64,000 bases of DNA, taken from Mycolicibacterium celeriflavum. GTDB taxonomy: Bacteria; Actinomycetota; Actinomycetes; Mycobacteriales; Mycobacteriaceae. The stretch is from NCBI RefSeq assembly GCF_010731795.1, contig NZ_AP022591.1, positions 1-64,000 of the forward strand, read 5' to 3'. Numbering within the stretch: position 1 is the stretch's first letter; each line of letters opens with the position of its first letter. The notes beneath the pieces are model-generated. The model was not told the DNA's origin, did not search any database, and saw nothing but the letters and a program-made list of their open reading frames with translations. This document shows positions 27,745 through 36,573 of the stretch, piece by piece. Both the position numbers and the translations under genes were made by a program.

Positions 27745-28920
27745 ATGCCCTTTGTCGCGTCGATCGGCACGTACCTGCCGTGTTGGGGTACGCCCCAACG
27801 CCGCGTGCCCGGCGACGACGAGGACGCGATCACCCTGGCCGTCGAGGCTGGCCGGGCGGCGTTGACCGCCAGCGGAGCCGTCGAGCGGGTGGTGTTGGTC
27901 AGCCGCGATCTGCCGTTGCTCGACAGCAGCAACGCGGCGGTGCTGCTCGCCGGGCTCGGGCTCGACCCGGAACTGGAGGTCGACGAGCGGCTCGGCGGTG
28001 CGCCCGCGACGCTGGACGCGGTCAGCTCCGCGCGGCCGCGGACATTGATCATCGGCACCGACCTGGACCCGGCGGGTGCGGCCGCGATCCTGACCGCAGA
28101 GCGCGGGCTGCAGGTACGCACCGCGGCCCGCGTGGCGCGCAGCCTTCCGGTGCGCACGCGCAAGTCGACCGGCGACGTGCACGACTACGGCGACCCCCGG
28201 CTCCTGCATGAACGAGGTCTCATCGCCTCGTTGGAAGCGGCATGGCTCGACACCCCGGCCGCGGTCGCGGGCGTCGACCATGCGTGGGCGGCCGAGCTGA
28301 CGCTCGGTGATCCGCCCGAGTTGCCTACCACCGGCGCGAGTGCCAGCCTGTTCGCGATGGCCGGGATGTCCGAACGGAATTCGACCGGCCCCCTCGTCGC
28401 CGTCGAACAGGCCAGTCTCTCGGGCATCACTGTCACCGGCGGTGTCGCCGAGTTGCATCGGCGCGAGCCGACGGCGCGTCCCCAACCCGAGGGAACGGTC
28501 GTCGGGGACGCGGAAATCCCGATCTCGCTGGCCGCCTATGAGCGGGCCTTCGAAGCCAAGGTGCGCTGGGAAGCCGGTCGTCACCCCGATTCTGAGGAGC
28601 TGGAGTTCCCGCCCCGCTACCGGTTGGCCGACAACGGCACGCTGTCGACCGGCTATGAGCTGATTCCGTTGCCGCGCACCGGAACCGTGTACACCGAGAC
28701 GACAGTGCACATCCCGGTGCCCGGTCTGCGCTCGCCCTACTCACTGGTGATCGTCGAGCTCGACGGCGTCGGCGTGCGGGCGCTGGTGAAGGTGACCGGA
28801 GCCGAGCCGGGGTCGGTTGACATCGGCACCCGCGGCCGACTGGCGCTGCGCCGCGTCGCCGTGCGGTCCGGAGTGCCCGATTACGGCTACATGTTCGAGC
28901 CGGACGCGGTGGCGGCATGA
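27745..28920 (+). CDS. HMG-CoA-synthase-like/OB-fold (DUF35) protein
   Basis: 391 residues. The N-terminal two thirds follow the start IGTYLPCWGTPQRRVPGDD and AITLAVEAGRAAL of HMG-CoA-synthase-like thiolase-fold proteins, but the usual catalytic cysteine region is not recognisable. The C-terminal third (RLADNGTLSTGYELIPLP, GTVYTETTVHIPVPGLRSPY, VGVRALVKVTG) is a DUF35 OB fold. ATG 27745; the stop overlaps the thiolase start (ATGA). Such proteins form complexes with an SCP2-type thiolase, so this is likely its accessory subunit. The zinc-ribbon cysteines of DUF35 are missing. Confidence 0.75.
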   Translation: MPFVASIGTYLPCWGTPQRRVPGDDEDAITLAVEAGRAALTASGAVERVVLVSRDLPLLDSSNAAVLLAGLGLDPELEVDERLGGAPATLDAVSSARPRTLIIGTDLDPAGAAAILTAERGLQVRTAARVARSLPVRTRKSTGDVHDYGDPRLLHERGLIASLEAAWLDTPAAVAGVDHAWAAELTLGDPPELPTTGASASLFAMAGMSERNSTGPLVAVEQASLSGITVTGGVAELHRREPTARPQPEGTVVGDAEIPISLAAYERAFEAKVRWEAGRHPDSEELEFPPRYRLADNGTLSTGYELIPLPRTGTVYTETTVHIPVPGLRSPYSLVIVELDGVGVRALVKVTGAEPGSVDIGTRGRLALRRVAVRSGVPDYGYMFEPDAVAA

Positions 28921-30086
28921 GGCGCGTAGCGGTTGTGGGCGCCGGAATGACCGCGTTCGGTGAACATTTCGCGCTCGGACTCAAGGATCTTCTGCCGATG
29001 GCGTTCGCCGAATGCGCGGCCAGCGTCGACAAGGGCTTGAAGAAATCGGACCTGCAGGCCGCCTGGTTCGGCGCAATGGGTACCGCCGACGGGTTTCCGG
29101 CCGGCATTCTGGCCGATACGCTCGGGCTGCCCGATCTGCCGGTCACTCGCGTCGAAAACTCCTGCGCCACTGGTAACGACGCAATTCGCAATGCCCTGTT
29201 CGGCGTCGCATCGGGTGCCTTCGACGTCGCGCTGGTGATGGGCGCCGACAAGCTGCGCGACACCACGTCACGAGACATGTTGTGGGAGTGGGAGGCGATG
29301 GCCCGCGACATGGCCTGGGACTACCCGCTCGGCGTGGTCTCGCCCGCCGGCTTCGCATTGCACGTCCGCCGCTACCTGCACGAGTCACATGCAACACCTG
29401 AGCACCTTGCCATGGTTGCCGTGAAGAACCACCGGCACGGCGCGAACAACCCCAAGGCGCGGCTGCGGTTCGAGATCACGATGAAACAGGCGATGGAAGC
29501 GCCGATCGTCGTCACCCCGTTTCGGCTCTACGACTGCGCGCCCCAGAGCGACGGCGCGGCCGCCCTCGTGCTCGCGGCGGAAGACGTCGTCGACCGATTC
29601 ACCAACCGCCCGGTGTGGATTCGGGGCGTCGGCCTTGGCCTGGACTCCGTGATGCACCAACACAAAGCGGACATGACGACGATGCCCGCGACGGTGCGGG
29701 CCGCCAAGCAGGCTTTTGAGATGGCCAGTCTTGTTCCTGGCGATGTTCATGTTGCTGAAGTTCACGATTTCTTCACGGGCATCGAGCTGATCAGCTATGA
29801 AGATCTGGGATTCGCCGAGAGGTTCGGGGGACACAAACTCGTCGAAGCAGAAGTGACGACTATCGGCGGGGGGTTGCCCGTGAACCCGAGCGGAGGACTG
29901 AAGGCCAAGGGGCATCCGCCCGGCGCGACAGGTGTCGCGCAATGCGTCGAGCTGTTCGCACAACTTCGCGGTGAAGCCGTGAACCAGGTGGACGGTGCCC
30001 GGATCGGCCTTGCCCATAACATTGGCGGGCCAACCGCGGTCGCGGCGGTGACCATCCTGGAAGGAGACGGCAATGGCGCAGGGTAG
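28917..30086 (+). CDS. Thiolase, SCP2/lipid-transfer type acetyl-CoA acetyltransferase
   Basis: 389 residues. Nucleophile region RVENSCATGNDAIRNA (Cys near residue 82), EVHDFFTGIELISYEDLG, and the active-site His in GGLKAKGHPPGATGVAQ near residue 330. All catalytic positions are present, so it should be an active thiolase. Coupled by ATGA to the HMGCS-like/DUF35 gene. Its 3' end overlaps the yrbEA start by 14 bp, tying the catabolic genes to the transporter genes in one transcript. Confidence 0.92.
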   Translation: MRRVAVVGAGMTAFGEHFALGLKDLLPMAFAECAASVDKGLKKSDLQAAWFGAMGTADGFPAGILADTLGLPDLPVTRVENSCATGNDAIRNALFGVASGAFDVALVMGADKLRDTTSRDMLWEWEAMARDMAWDYPLGVVSPAGFALHVRRYLHESHATPEHLAMVAVKNHRHGANNPKARLRFEITMKQAMEAPIVVTPFRLYDCAPQSDGAAALVLAAEDVVDRFTNRPVWIRGVGLGLDSVMHQHKADMTTMPATVRAAKQAFEMASLVPGDVHVAEVHDFFTGIELISYEDLGFAERFGGHKLVEAEVTTIGGGLPVNPSGGLKAKGHPPGATGVAQCVELFAQLRGEAVNQVDGARIGLAHNIGGPTAVAAVTILEGDGNGAG

Positions 30087-30885
30087 TGGGCCGGAGCGCT
30101 GGTCTGCTGGGTTGCCGCCGTTGCGGAACCTTGCGGGGCCGATGCAGGCGGTTGGTGCGTTGTTTGCGATGTCGGCTGATGCGGTGCGGTTTGTGTTTCG
30201 GCGGCCGTTTCAGTGGCGGGAGTTTTTGGAGCAGTGTTGGTTCATTGCGCGGGTGTCGTTGGCGCCGACGTTGTTGGTGGCGATTCCGTTCACGGTGTTG
30301 GTCAGTTTCACGCTCAATATTTTGTTGCGGGAGTTGGGTGCGGCTGATCTGAGTGGGGCGGGTGCGGCGTTCGGCGCGGTGACGCAGGTGGGTCCGATCG
30401 TGACGGTGTTGATTGTGGCCGGTGCGGGGGCCACGGCGATGTGTGCTGATCTGGGTTCGCGCACGATCCGTGAGGAGATTGATGCGATGGAGGTGTTGGG
30501 CATCAATCCGGTGCAGCGGTTGGTCACGCCGCGGATGTTGGCTTCGGGGTTGGTAGCGTTGTTGCTCAACAGTTTGGTGGTGATCATCGGGATCATTGGT
30601 GGTTACACGTTTTCGGTGTTCATCCAGGACGTCAACCCGGGCGCGTTCGCGGCGGGGATCACGTTGTTGACCGGGGTGCCCGAGGTGATCATCTCGTGTG
30701 TCAAGGCGGCGTTGTTCGGGTTGATCGCGGGTCTGGTGGCGTGTTTTCGGGGGTTGACGATCACCGGTGGTGGGGCCAAGGCGGTGGGCAATGCGGTCAA
30801 CGAGACGGTGGTGTATGCGTTCATGGCCCTGTTCGTGATCAACGTGGTCGTCACCGCGATCGGTATCCAGATGACGACGGGCTAG
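30073..30885 (+). CDS. yrbEA: YrbEA, Mce transporter permease subunit
   Basis: 270-residue integral membrane protein of the MlaE/YrbE family, one of the two permeases of an Mce lipid-import system. It has an N-terminal amphipathic segment, then about five hydrophobic helices, with IREEIDAMEVLGINPVQRLVTPRMLA as the conserved cytoplasmic loop. ATG 30073 lies within the end of the thiolase gene. Codon choice differs from the rest of the window: Leu is mostly TTG and codons ending in T are frequent. The partner ATPase (MceG) is not in this window; it is normally encoded elsewhere. Confidence 0.95.
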   Translation: MAQGSGPERWSAGLPPLRNLAGPMQAVGALFAMSADAVRFVFRRPFQWREFLEQCWFIARVSLAPTLLVAIPFTVLVSFTLNILLRELGAADLSGAGAAFGAVTQVGPIVTVLIVAGAGATAMCADLGSRTIREEIDAMEVLGINPVQRLVTPRMLASGLVALLLNSLVVIIGIIGGYTFSVFIQDVNPGAFAAGITLLTGVPEVIISCVKAALFGLIAGLVACFRGLTITGGGAKAVGNAVNETVVYAFMALFVINVVVTAIGIQMTTG

Positions 30886-30897
30886 GGCGGGTTGTCG

Positions 30898-31755
30898 ATG
30901 GGCACAGTGGCGGTGATCCGTAGCACTTATCCGCGGTTGACGCGCGGGGCGCGGCGGCCGGTGGAGTTTTTGGGTCGCATCGGCGATCACATGTTGTTTT
31001 ATCTGCGGGCGTTGGCCGGGGTGCCGCATGCGGCGGTGCATTTCCGTAAGGAGATCGTGCGGTTGATCGCCGAGATCTCCATGGGTGCGGGCACGTTGGC
31101 GATGATCGGCGGCACCGTTGCGATCGTGGGGTTTTTGACGTTGGCCGCCGGCGGCACGCTGGCGGTGCAGGGGTATTCGTCGTTGGGCGATATCGGGATC
31201 GAGGCGCTGACGGGGTTTTTGGCGGCGTTCATCAATGTGCGTATCGCTGCGCCGGTGGTGGCCGGGATCGGGTTGGCGGCCACGTTCGGGGCTGGGGTGA
31301 CCGCGCAGTTGGGCGCGATGCGCATCAACGAGGAGATCGACGCGCTGGAATCGATGGCGATCCGGCCGGTGGAATACCTGGTCAGCACCCGCATCGTGGC
31401 CGGGATGGTGGCGATCACGCCGCTGTATTCGATCGCGGTGATCCTGTCCTTCGTCGCGTCGCAGTTCACCACGGTAGTGTTGTTCGGCCAGTCCGGCGGC
31501 CTCTATGACCACTACTTCGACACCTTCTTGAACCCGATCGACCTGTTGTGGTCGTTCCTGCAGGCGGTGCTGATGGCGATCACCATCCTGTTGATCCACA
31601 CCTACTTCGGCTACTTCGCCTCCGGCGGCCCCTCCGGCGTCGGCGTCGCGGTCGGCAACGCGGTACGCACCAGCCTGGTCGTCGTCGTCTCGGTCACCCT
31701 GCTGGTCTCCCTGTCCATCTACGGTTCCAACGGCAACTTCAACCTCTCGGGATAA
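30898..31755 (+). CDS. yrbEB: YrbEB, Mce transporter permease subunit
   Basis: 285 residues, MlaE/YrbE family. The conserved loop is INEEIDALESMAIRPVEYLVSTRIVAG, surrounded by hydrophobic helices. I chose ATG 30898, about 6 nt after GGGCGGG; TTG 30892 is in frame. The first half uses TTG and T-ending codons like yrbEA, while from about 31350 codon use turns C-ending (CTG, ACC, TTC) like mceA-F. The stop is 11 bp before mceA. Confidence 0.94.
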   Translation: MGTVAVIRSTYPRLTRGARRPVEFLGRIGDHMLFYLRALAGVPHAAVHFRKEIVRLIAEISMGAGTLAMIGGTVAIVGFLTLAAGGTLAVQGYSSLGDIGIEALTGFLAAFINVRIAAPVVAGIGLAATFGAGVTAQLGAMRINEEIDALESMAIRPVEYLVSTRIVAGMVAITPLYSIAVILSFVASQFTTVVLFGQSGGLYDHYFDTFLNPIDLLWSFLQAVLMAITILLIHTYFGYFASGGPSGVGVAVGNAVRTSLVVVVSVTLLVSLSIYGSNGNFNLSG

Positions 31756-31765
31756 GGTCGCGCCG

Positions 31766-32962
31766 ATGAAGAGCAGTGTCGTTCGCCCACTGACGGGCCT
31801 GGGCATGATCGTGGCCATCGGCCTCATCATCGCCCTGGCCGTCAGCCTGTTCCGGGGCGATTGGGCCGATACCGTTCCGGTGACGGTGATCTCGGATCGT
31901 GCCGGGCTGGTGATGAACCCCGAGGCCAAGGTCAAGATGCGCGGCGTCCAGGTGGGCCAGGTCGACAAGATCGAAAGACGTCCCGACGGCACGGCTGCGC
32001 TTACCCTGGCGATGGATCGCTCTGCGCTGCACCTCATTCCGGGCAACGTGGACGTCGACATCACGTCGACGACCGTCTTCGGTGCGAAGTTCGTCCAGAT
32101 GAACGCACCGCAGGATCCGTCGTCTCAGACGCTGCGTCCCGGGCAGGTCATCCAGAGCAAGCACGTCACGGTCGAGATCAACACCGTCTTCCAGAAACTG
32201 GTTCAGGTGCTCGACAAGATCGATCCCGCCAAGCTCAACCAGACGCTCGGAGCGATCGCGAGCGCGTTCAACGGCCGCGGCGAGAAGTTCGGCCAGACAC
32301 TCGTCGACTTCAACGCGTTGCTGGCGAAGATCGAACCGAGCCTGCCGAACCTCGCCCATGACATCGAGGCCGCGGTGCCGACGCTCAGCGCCTACGGCGA
32401 TGCTGCGCCGGATCTGATGTCGACGATTGAGAGCACCACGCAGATCAGCAACTCGATCGTCGATCAGCAGCAAAACCTCGACGAGTTCCTGGTCAGCGCA
32501 ATCGGTTTGGCGGACATCGGCAACGAAGTGATCGGCGGGAACCGGCAGGCGCTCACCGACGTGACCCACGTGCTCCTGCCGACCGTGGAACTGCTCAGCA
32601 GGTATCGGGAGTCGCTGTGGTGCGGCATCGGTGGCCTGATCCCGTTCTCGAAGTCTGGGCCCCAGTACTCGGGCATCATCGTCAATGCCGGCCTGACACT
32701 CGGCGTGGAACGCTATCGCTATCCCGGCGACCTGCCCAAGGTCGCGGCAACGAGCGGTGGTAAGGACTACTGCCAGGAATTGGGCCTTCCGGAACTGCCA
32801 CCGGAGTTCGTACCGCCGATGATCGTCGGTGACGTCGGCAACGACCCGAACCGCTACGGAAACGCCGGCATCCTGCTGAACTCCGAGGGCCTCAAAAACT
32901 GGCTGTTCGGGCCACTCGACGGCCCACCCCGTAACACCTCGCAGATTGGGATGCCGGGATGA
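31766..32962 (+). CDS. mceA: MceA, Mce family substrate-binding protein
   Basis: 398 residues. An N-terminal anchor (LGMIVAIGLIIALAVSLF) is followed by the MlaD/Mce domain (VTVISDRAGLVMNPEAKVKMRGVQVGQVDKI) at about residues 38-120, then a long helical, tube-forming region and a C-terminus with paired cysteines (LWCGIGG, DYCQEL). Periplasmic component that binds or channels lipid across the envelope. Which mce class this operon belongs to cannot be settled by eye. Confidence 0.94.
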   Translation: MKSSVVRPLTGLGMIVAIGLIIALAVSLFRGDWADTVPVTVISDRAGLVMNPEAKVKMRGVQVGQVDKIERRPDGTAALTLAMDRSALHLIPGNVDVDITSTTVFGAKFVQMNAPQDPSSQTLRPGQVIQSKHVTVEINTVFQKLVQVLDKIDPAKLNQTLGAIASAFNGRGEKFGQTLVDFNALLAKIEPSLPNLAHDIEAAVPTLSAYGDAAPDLMSTIESTTQISNSIVDQQQNLDEFLVSAIGLADIGNEVIGGNRQALTDVTHVLLPTVELLSRYRESLWCGIGGLIPFSKSGPQYSGIIVNAGLTLGVERYRYPGDLPKVAATSGGKDYCQELGLPELPPEFVPPMIVGDVGNDPNRYGNAGILLNSEGLKNWLFGPLDGPPRNTSQIGMPG

Positions 32963-33984
32963 CGCGTTCAACGGGCACGCTGATCAAATTCAGCATCTTC
33001 GCATTGGTGATGACGGTGCTGACCGCCTTCCTGTTCGTCGTGTTCAGTGAGTCGAGAACCGGTTCGACGGAGAGCTATTCGGCCGTCTTCAACGATGCGT
33101 CGCGGCTCGAGGCGGGCGACAGCGTGCGGATCGCCGGCATCCGCGTCGGGACCGTGCAGGACGTTTCGCTGCAGGCTGATCGGAAGGTGCTGGTCAAGTT
33201 CGACGCCGACCGCAGCACCAAGCTGACCACCGGCACCAAGGCCGCCATCCGCTATCTCAACCTGGTCGGCGACCGCTACCTGGAGCTCATCGACACCCCG
33301 GACTCCGCGAAGATCCTGCCAGCCGGCGCTCAGATTCCGGAGAGTCGCACCGCCCCCGCACTCGACCTCGACCTGCTGCTCGGCGGCCTGAAACCCGTTA
33401 TCCAGGGGCTGAATCCCGAAGATGTCAACGGTCTCACCTCTTCGCTGATCCAGATCCTGCAGGGTCAGGGCGGCACCCTGGAATCGTTGCTGTCGAAATC
33501 GTCGTCGTTCACCAACTCCCTCGCGGACAACAATCAGGTCATCGAGCAGTTGATCGACAGTCTGCGCACCACACTCGACACCTTGTCCAAAGACGGCGAC
33601 GACTTCTCGGGCGCTATCGACAGGCTCAGCCGGCTCATCGAGGGCCTCTCGGCCGACCGCGATCCGATCGGTACCGCGATCGAGTCCCTGGACAACGGGA
33701 CGACGTCGCTCGCCGATCTGCTCGGCCGGGCACGGTCACCGCTGAACAACACCGTTGATCAGCTGGCCCGACTGGCCCCGTTGGTCAACACCGACTTGGA
33801 ACGCCTCGACGCGACGATCCAGCGCCTGCCCGAGATCTACCGCAAGCTCGCGCGCGTCGGCTCCTACGGGGCGTTTTTCCCGTACTACATCTGCGGCGTC
33901 ACGTTCCGGGCCAGCGATCTCGAGGGCCGCACCGTGGTGTTCCCGTGGATCCGGCAAGAAACGGGAAGGTGCGTGGACGAGTAA
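32959..33984 (+). CDS. mceB: MceB, Mce family protein
   Basis: 341 residues, ATG 32959 overlapping the mceA stop. N-terminal membrane anchor (IFALVMTVLTAFLFVVF), MlaD domain (YSAVFNDASRLEAGDSVRIAGIRVGTVQDV), then coiled-coil-like helices with repeated Leu/Asp patterns (QVIEQLIDSLRTTLDTLSKDG) and a C-terminal YICGVTF segment. Part of the hetero-hexameric Mce tube. Confidence 0.94.
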   Translation: MTRSTGTLIKFSIFALVMTVLTAFLFVVFSESRTGSTESYSAVFNDASRLEAGDSVRIAGIRVGTVQDVSLQADRKVLVKFDADRSTKLTTGTKAAIRYLNLVGDRYLELIDTPDSAKILPAGAQIPESRTAPALDLDLLLGGLKPVIQGLNPEDVNGLTSSLIQILQGQGGTLESLLSKSSSFTNSLADNNQVIEQLIDSLRTTLDTLSKDGDDFSGAIDRLSRLIEGLSADRDPIGTAIESLDNGTTSLADLLGRARSPLNNTVDQLARLAPLVNTDLERLDATIQRLPEIYRKLARVGSYGAFFPYYICGVTFRASDLEGRTVVFPWIRQETGRCVDE

Positions 33985-35087
33985 TGCTCAATTACCGCGG
34001 AGCACAGCTGATGAGGGCGGGCTTCATCGGCGTGGTCCTGATCATTTTGGTCATCACTGTCGGCCTGCAACCCGAACGGCTGATTACCTGGGCGACCTCG
34101 CTTCGGTATGAGGCGCTGTTCACCGAGGCGGGCGGTCTCGTGAGCGGTAACGATGTGACCGTGTCGGGTATCAAGGTCGGCTCGGTCTCGTCGGTCGAGC
34201 TCGTCAACGGCGATGCGCTGGTCGGCTTCACCATCGACGGCAAGTACGCGCTCGGCTCCGACACCACCGCGGATATCCGAACCGGCACGCTGCTCGGCGA
34301 GCGGGTGCTGGCACTGGAGTCCGACGGTAGCGGGACGTTGGATCGGAGCCGACCGATTCCGACGTCGCGAACGACGTCGCCGTACTCGCTGACCGACGCG
34401 GTTAGCGACCTGACCGCCAACACCGCCGCGACAGACACCGACACGCTCAATCAGTCACTGGACACCCTGGCGGCCAGCCTCGATCAGATTGCACCGCAAC
34501 TGGGTCCGACATTCGACGGGCTCTCGCGATTGTCCCAGTCGCTCAACAACCGCAACGAAAGCCTCGCCGAGCTGCTGCGGACCGCCGGGGATGTCACCGG
34601 GATCTTCGCGGAGCGCAGCAAGCAGGTCAACGAGCTGATTCTCAATTCCAACGATCTGCTCGCGGTGCTCAACGAGCGCCGTTATGCGATCACCAGCCTG
34701 CTCAACGCCACTTCGGCGGTGTCTCAGGAGTTGACCGGCATAGTCGCCGACAACGAGAAAGAGTTGGCGCCGGCGTTGGAGCACCTGAACACGGTCGTCG
34801 CGATGCTGGAGAAGAACCGCGACAACCTCGCCAAGATGTTGCCCGGCGCGGCCAAGTACTACATCACGCAGGGCGAGATCGTGGCCAACGGCGCCTACTA
34901 CAACGCGCTGGTGCCCAACCTGGTGTTCGGCCAGATCCTGCAGCCGTTCATGGACTACGCGTTCGGGTTCCGACGCGGCATGGACGCCGGCCAACCGCCG
35001 GACCAGGCGGGCCCGCGGGCCGAACTGCCCTTCCCCCGCAACGGAATTCCTCAGCCAGGAGACCTTCCCGATGATGGCAACCCGTAA
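33984..35087 (+). CDS. mceC: MceC, Mce family protein
   Basis: 367 residues starting at ATG 33984, where TAATG shares one base with the mceB stop. An in-frame upstream start at 33945 would add 13 residues and overlap mceB. Anchor GFIGVVLIILVITVGL, MlaD domain (FTEAGGLVSGNDVTVSGIKVGSVSSV), long helical segment, and Pro-rich tail (PPDQAGPRAELPFPRNGIPQPG). Confidence 0.93.
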   Translation: MLNYRGAQLMRAGFIGVVLIILVITVGLQPERLITWATSLRYEALFTEAGGLVSGNDVTVSGIKVGSVSSVELVNGDALVGFTIDGKYALGSDTTADIRTGTLLGERVLALESDGSGTLDRSRPIPTSRTTSPYSLTDAVSDLTANTAATDTDTLNQSLDTLAASLDQIAPQLGPTFDGLSRLSQSLNNRNESLAELLRTAGDVTGIFAERSKQVNELILNSNDLLAVLNERRYAITSLLNATSAVSQELTGIVADNEKELAPALEHLNTVVAMLEKNRDNLAKMLPGAAKYYITQGEIVANGAYYNALVPNLVFGQILQPFMDYAFGFRRGMDAGQPPDQAGPRAELPFPRNGIPQPGDLPDDGNP

Positions 35088-36573
35088 GCGGCTGGTGGCC
35101 AGCACAGCGATCCTGCTGGCCATCGGTCTGGTCGCCGGCGCGGCGTTCCTGGTGCGCCAGGCGTTCTTCGGGCCGATCACCATCACCGCATACTTCCCCA
35201 CGGCGACGGCGATCTACCCGGGCGACGAAGTACGGGTGTCCGGCGTGCAGGTCGGCACGATCGAATCCATCACACCCGAGGGCACCGAGACGAAGATGAC
35301 CCTCAAAGTCGATCGGGGCGTGCCCATTCCGGCCGACGCCAAAGCGGTGATCGTCGCGCAAAACCTCGTCGCGGCCCGCTACGTGCAACTCACCCCGGCC
35401 TACCGCAAGGGGGATGGGCCGACCATGCCGGACGGCGCGGTCATTCCCAGCGACCGGACCGCCGTTCCGGTGGAGTGGGACGAGGTCAAGACCCAGTTGA
35501 TGCGACTGTCGACGGAATTGGGTCCGCAGACCGGAGTTTCGGACACGTCGGTGTCCCGGTTCATCGACAGCGCAGCCAACGCGATGGGTGGCAACGGCGA
35601 CAAACTCCGCCAGACGCTGGCCCAACTGTCCGGTGCCGCACGGATTTTCGCCGAAGGCAGCGGAAACATCGTCGACATCATCAAGAACCTGCAGATATTC
35701 GTTTCCGCGCTGCGCGACAGCAAGCAGCAGATCGTGATGTTCGAGAATCGGCTGGCGACCTTGACCAGCGTCCTCGACGAGAGCAGGTCGTCTCTGGACG
35801 CCGCGCTGTCGAACCTGTCCGTGGCGATCGGGGAGGTGCAGCGCTTCGTCGCCGGCAGTCGGGAGCAGACCACCGAGCAGGTCCAGCGGCTGGCCAACCT
35901 CACCCAGATCCTGGTCGATCACCGCCTGGATTTCGAGAACGTGCTGCACATCACGCCGAATGCGATCGCGAACTTCCAGAACATCTACTACCCGAACGGT
36001 GGTTCGGTGACCGGCGCATTCTCGCTGGTCAACTTCACCAACCCGGTGCAGATGATCTGCGGCATGGTCGGCGCGGTCGCCAACACCACCGCGCCGGAGA
36101 CCGCGAAGTTGTGCGCGCAGTACCTGGGCCCGGCGCTGCGACTGCTGAACGTCAACAACGTCCCGTTGCCGATCAACGCGTATCTGCGACCGGCGGTGAG
36201 CCCGGATCGGATCATCTACACGGATCCCAAGCTCGCGCCGGGCGGTTCAGGGCCGGAGGACCCGCCCGAACCGCCGCCGACGGTGTCCGCGTACACCGGC
36301 GCGGGTGATGTGCCGCCGCCGCCGGGCTGGGGACCGAAGCCTCCCGGGCCGCCAGGACTGTACACAACCGACGATGATGCGCCCGCAACTCCGTCGCCGG
36401 CACTGTTCCCCGGCGCGCCGATTCCCGGTCCGCCCAACGTGGTGAGCGACGTGCCCGCACAGCCGCAGAGCATCGAAGGCATGCTGCTCCCGCCGTCCGC
36501 GGCGCCGGCCGCTCCGCCACCGGTAGCGCCGAACACACCCCTGTTGCCTGCGGAAGGGACGCCTCCAGCATGA
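35071..36573 (+). CDS. mceD: MceD, Mce family protein with Pro-rich C-terminus
   Basis: 500 residues; start overlaps mceC by 17 bp. Anchor (STAILLAIGLVAGAAFLV), MlaD domain (YFPTATAIYPGDEVRVSGVQVGTIESI) and helical tube region to about residue 330. From about residue 385 a Pro/Gly/Ala-rich tail of roughly 115 residues (SGPEDPPEPPPTVS, PPPPGWGPKPPGPPG) probably spans peptidoglycan and arabinogalactan or mediates partner contacts. Confidence 0.94.
   Translation: MMATRKRLVASTAILLAIGLVAGAAFLVRQAFFGPITITAYFPTATAIYPGDEVRVSGVQVGTIESITPEGTETKMTLKVDRGVPIPADAKAVIVAQNLVAARYVQLTPAYRKGDGPTMPDGAVIPSDRTAVPVEWDEVKTQLMRLSTELGPQTGVSDTSVSRFIDSAANAMGGNGDKLRQTLAQLSGAARIFAEGSGNIVDIIKNLQIFVSALRDSKQQIVMFENRLATLTSVLDESRSSLDAALSNLSVAIGEVQRFVAGSREQTTEQVQRLANLTQILVDHRLDFENVLHITPNAIANFQNIYYPNGGSVTGAFSLVNFTNPVQMICGMVGAVANTTAPETAKLCAQYLGPALRLLNVNNVPLPINAYLRPAVSPDRIIYTDPKLAPGGSGPEDPPEPPPTVSAYTGAGDVPPPPGWGPKPPGPPGLYTTDDDAPATPSPALFPGAPIPGPPNVVSDVPAQPQSIEGMLLPPSAAPAAPPPVAPNTPLLPAEGTPPA

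Noticed and set aside
29860..32064. Leftward 734-residue open frame, Arg/His/Gln-rich
   Set aside because: Antisense to thiolase, yrbEA, yrbEB and mceA. Its length reflects the unusual TTG-rich codon use of the yrbE genes.
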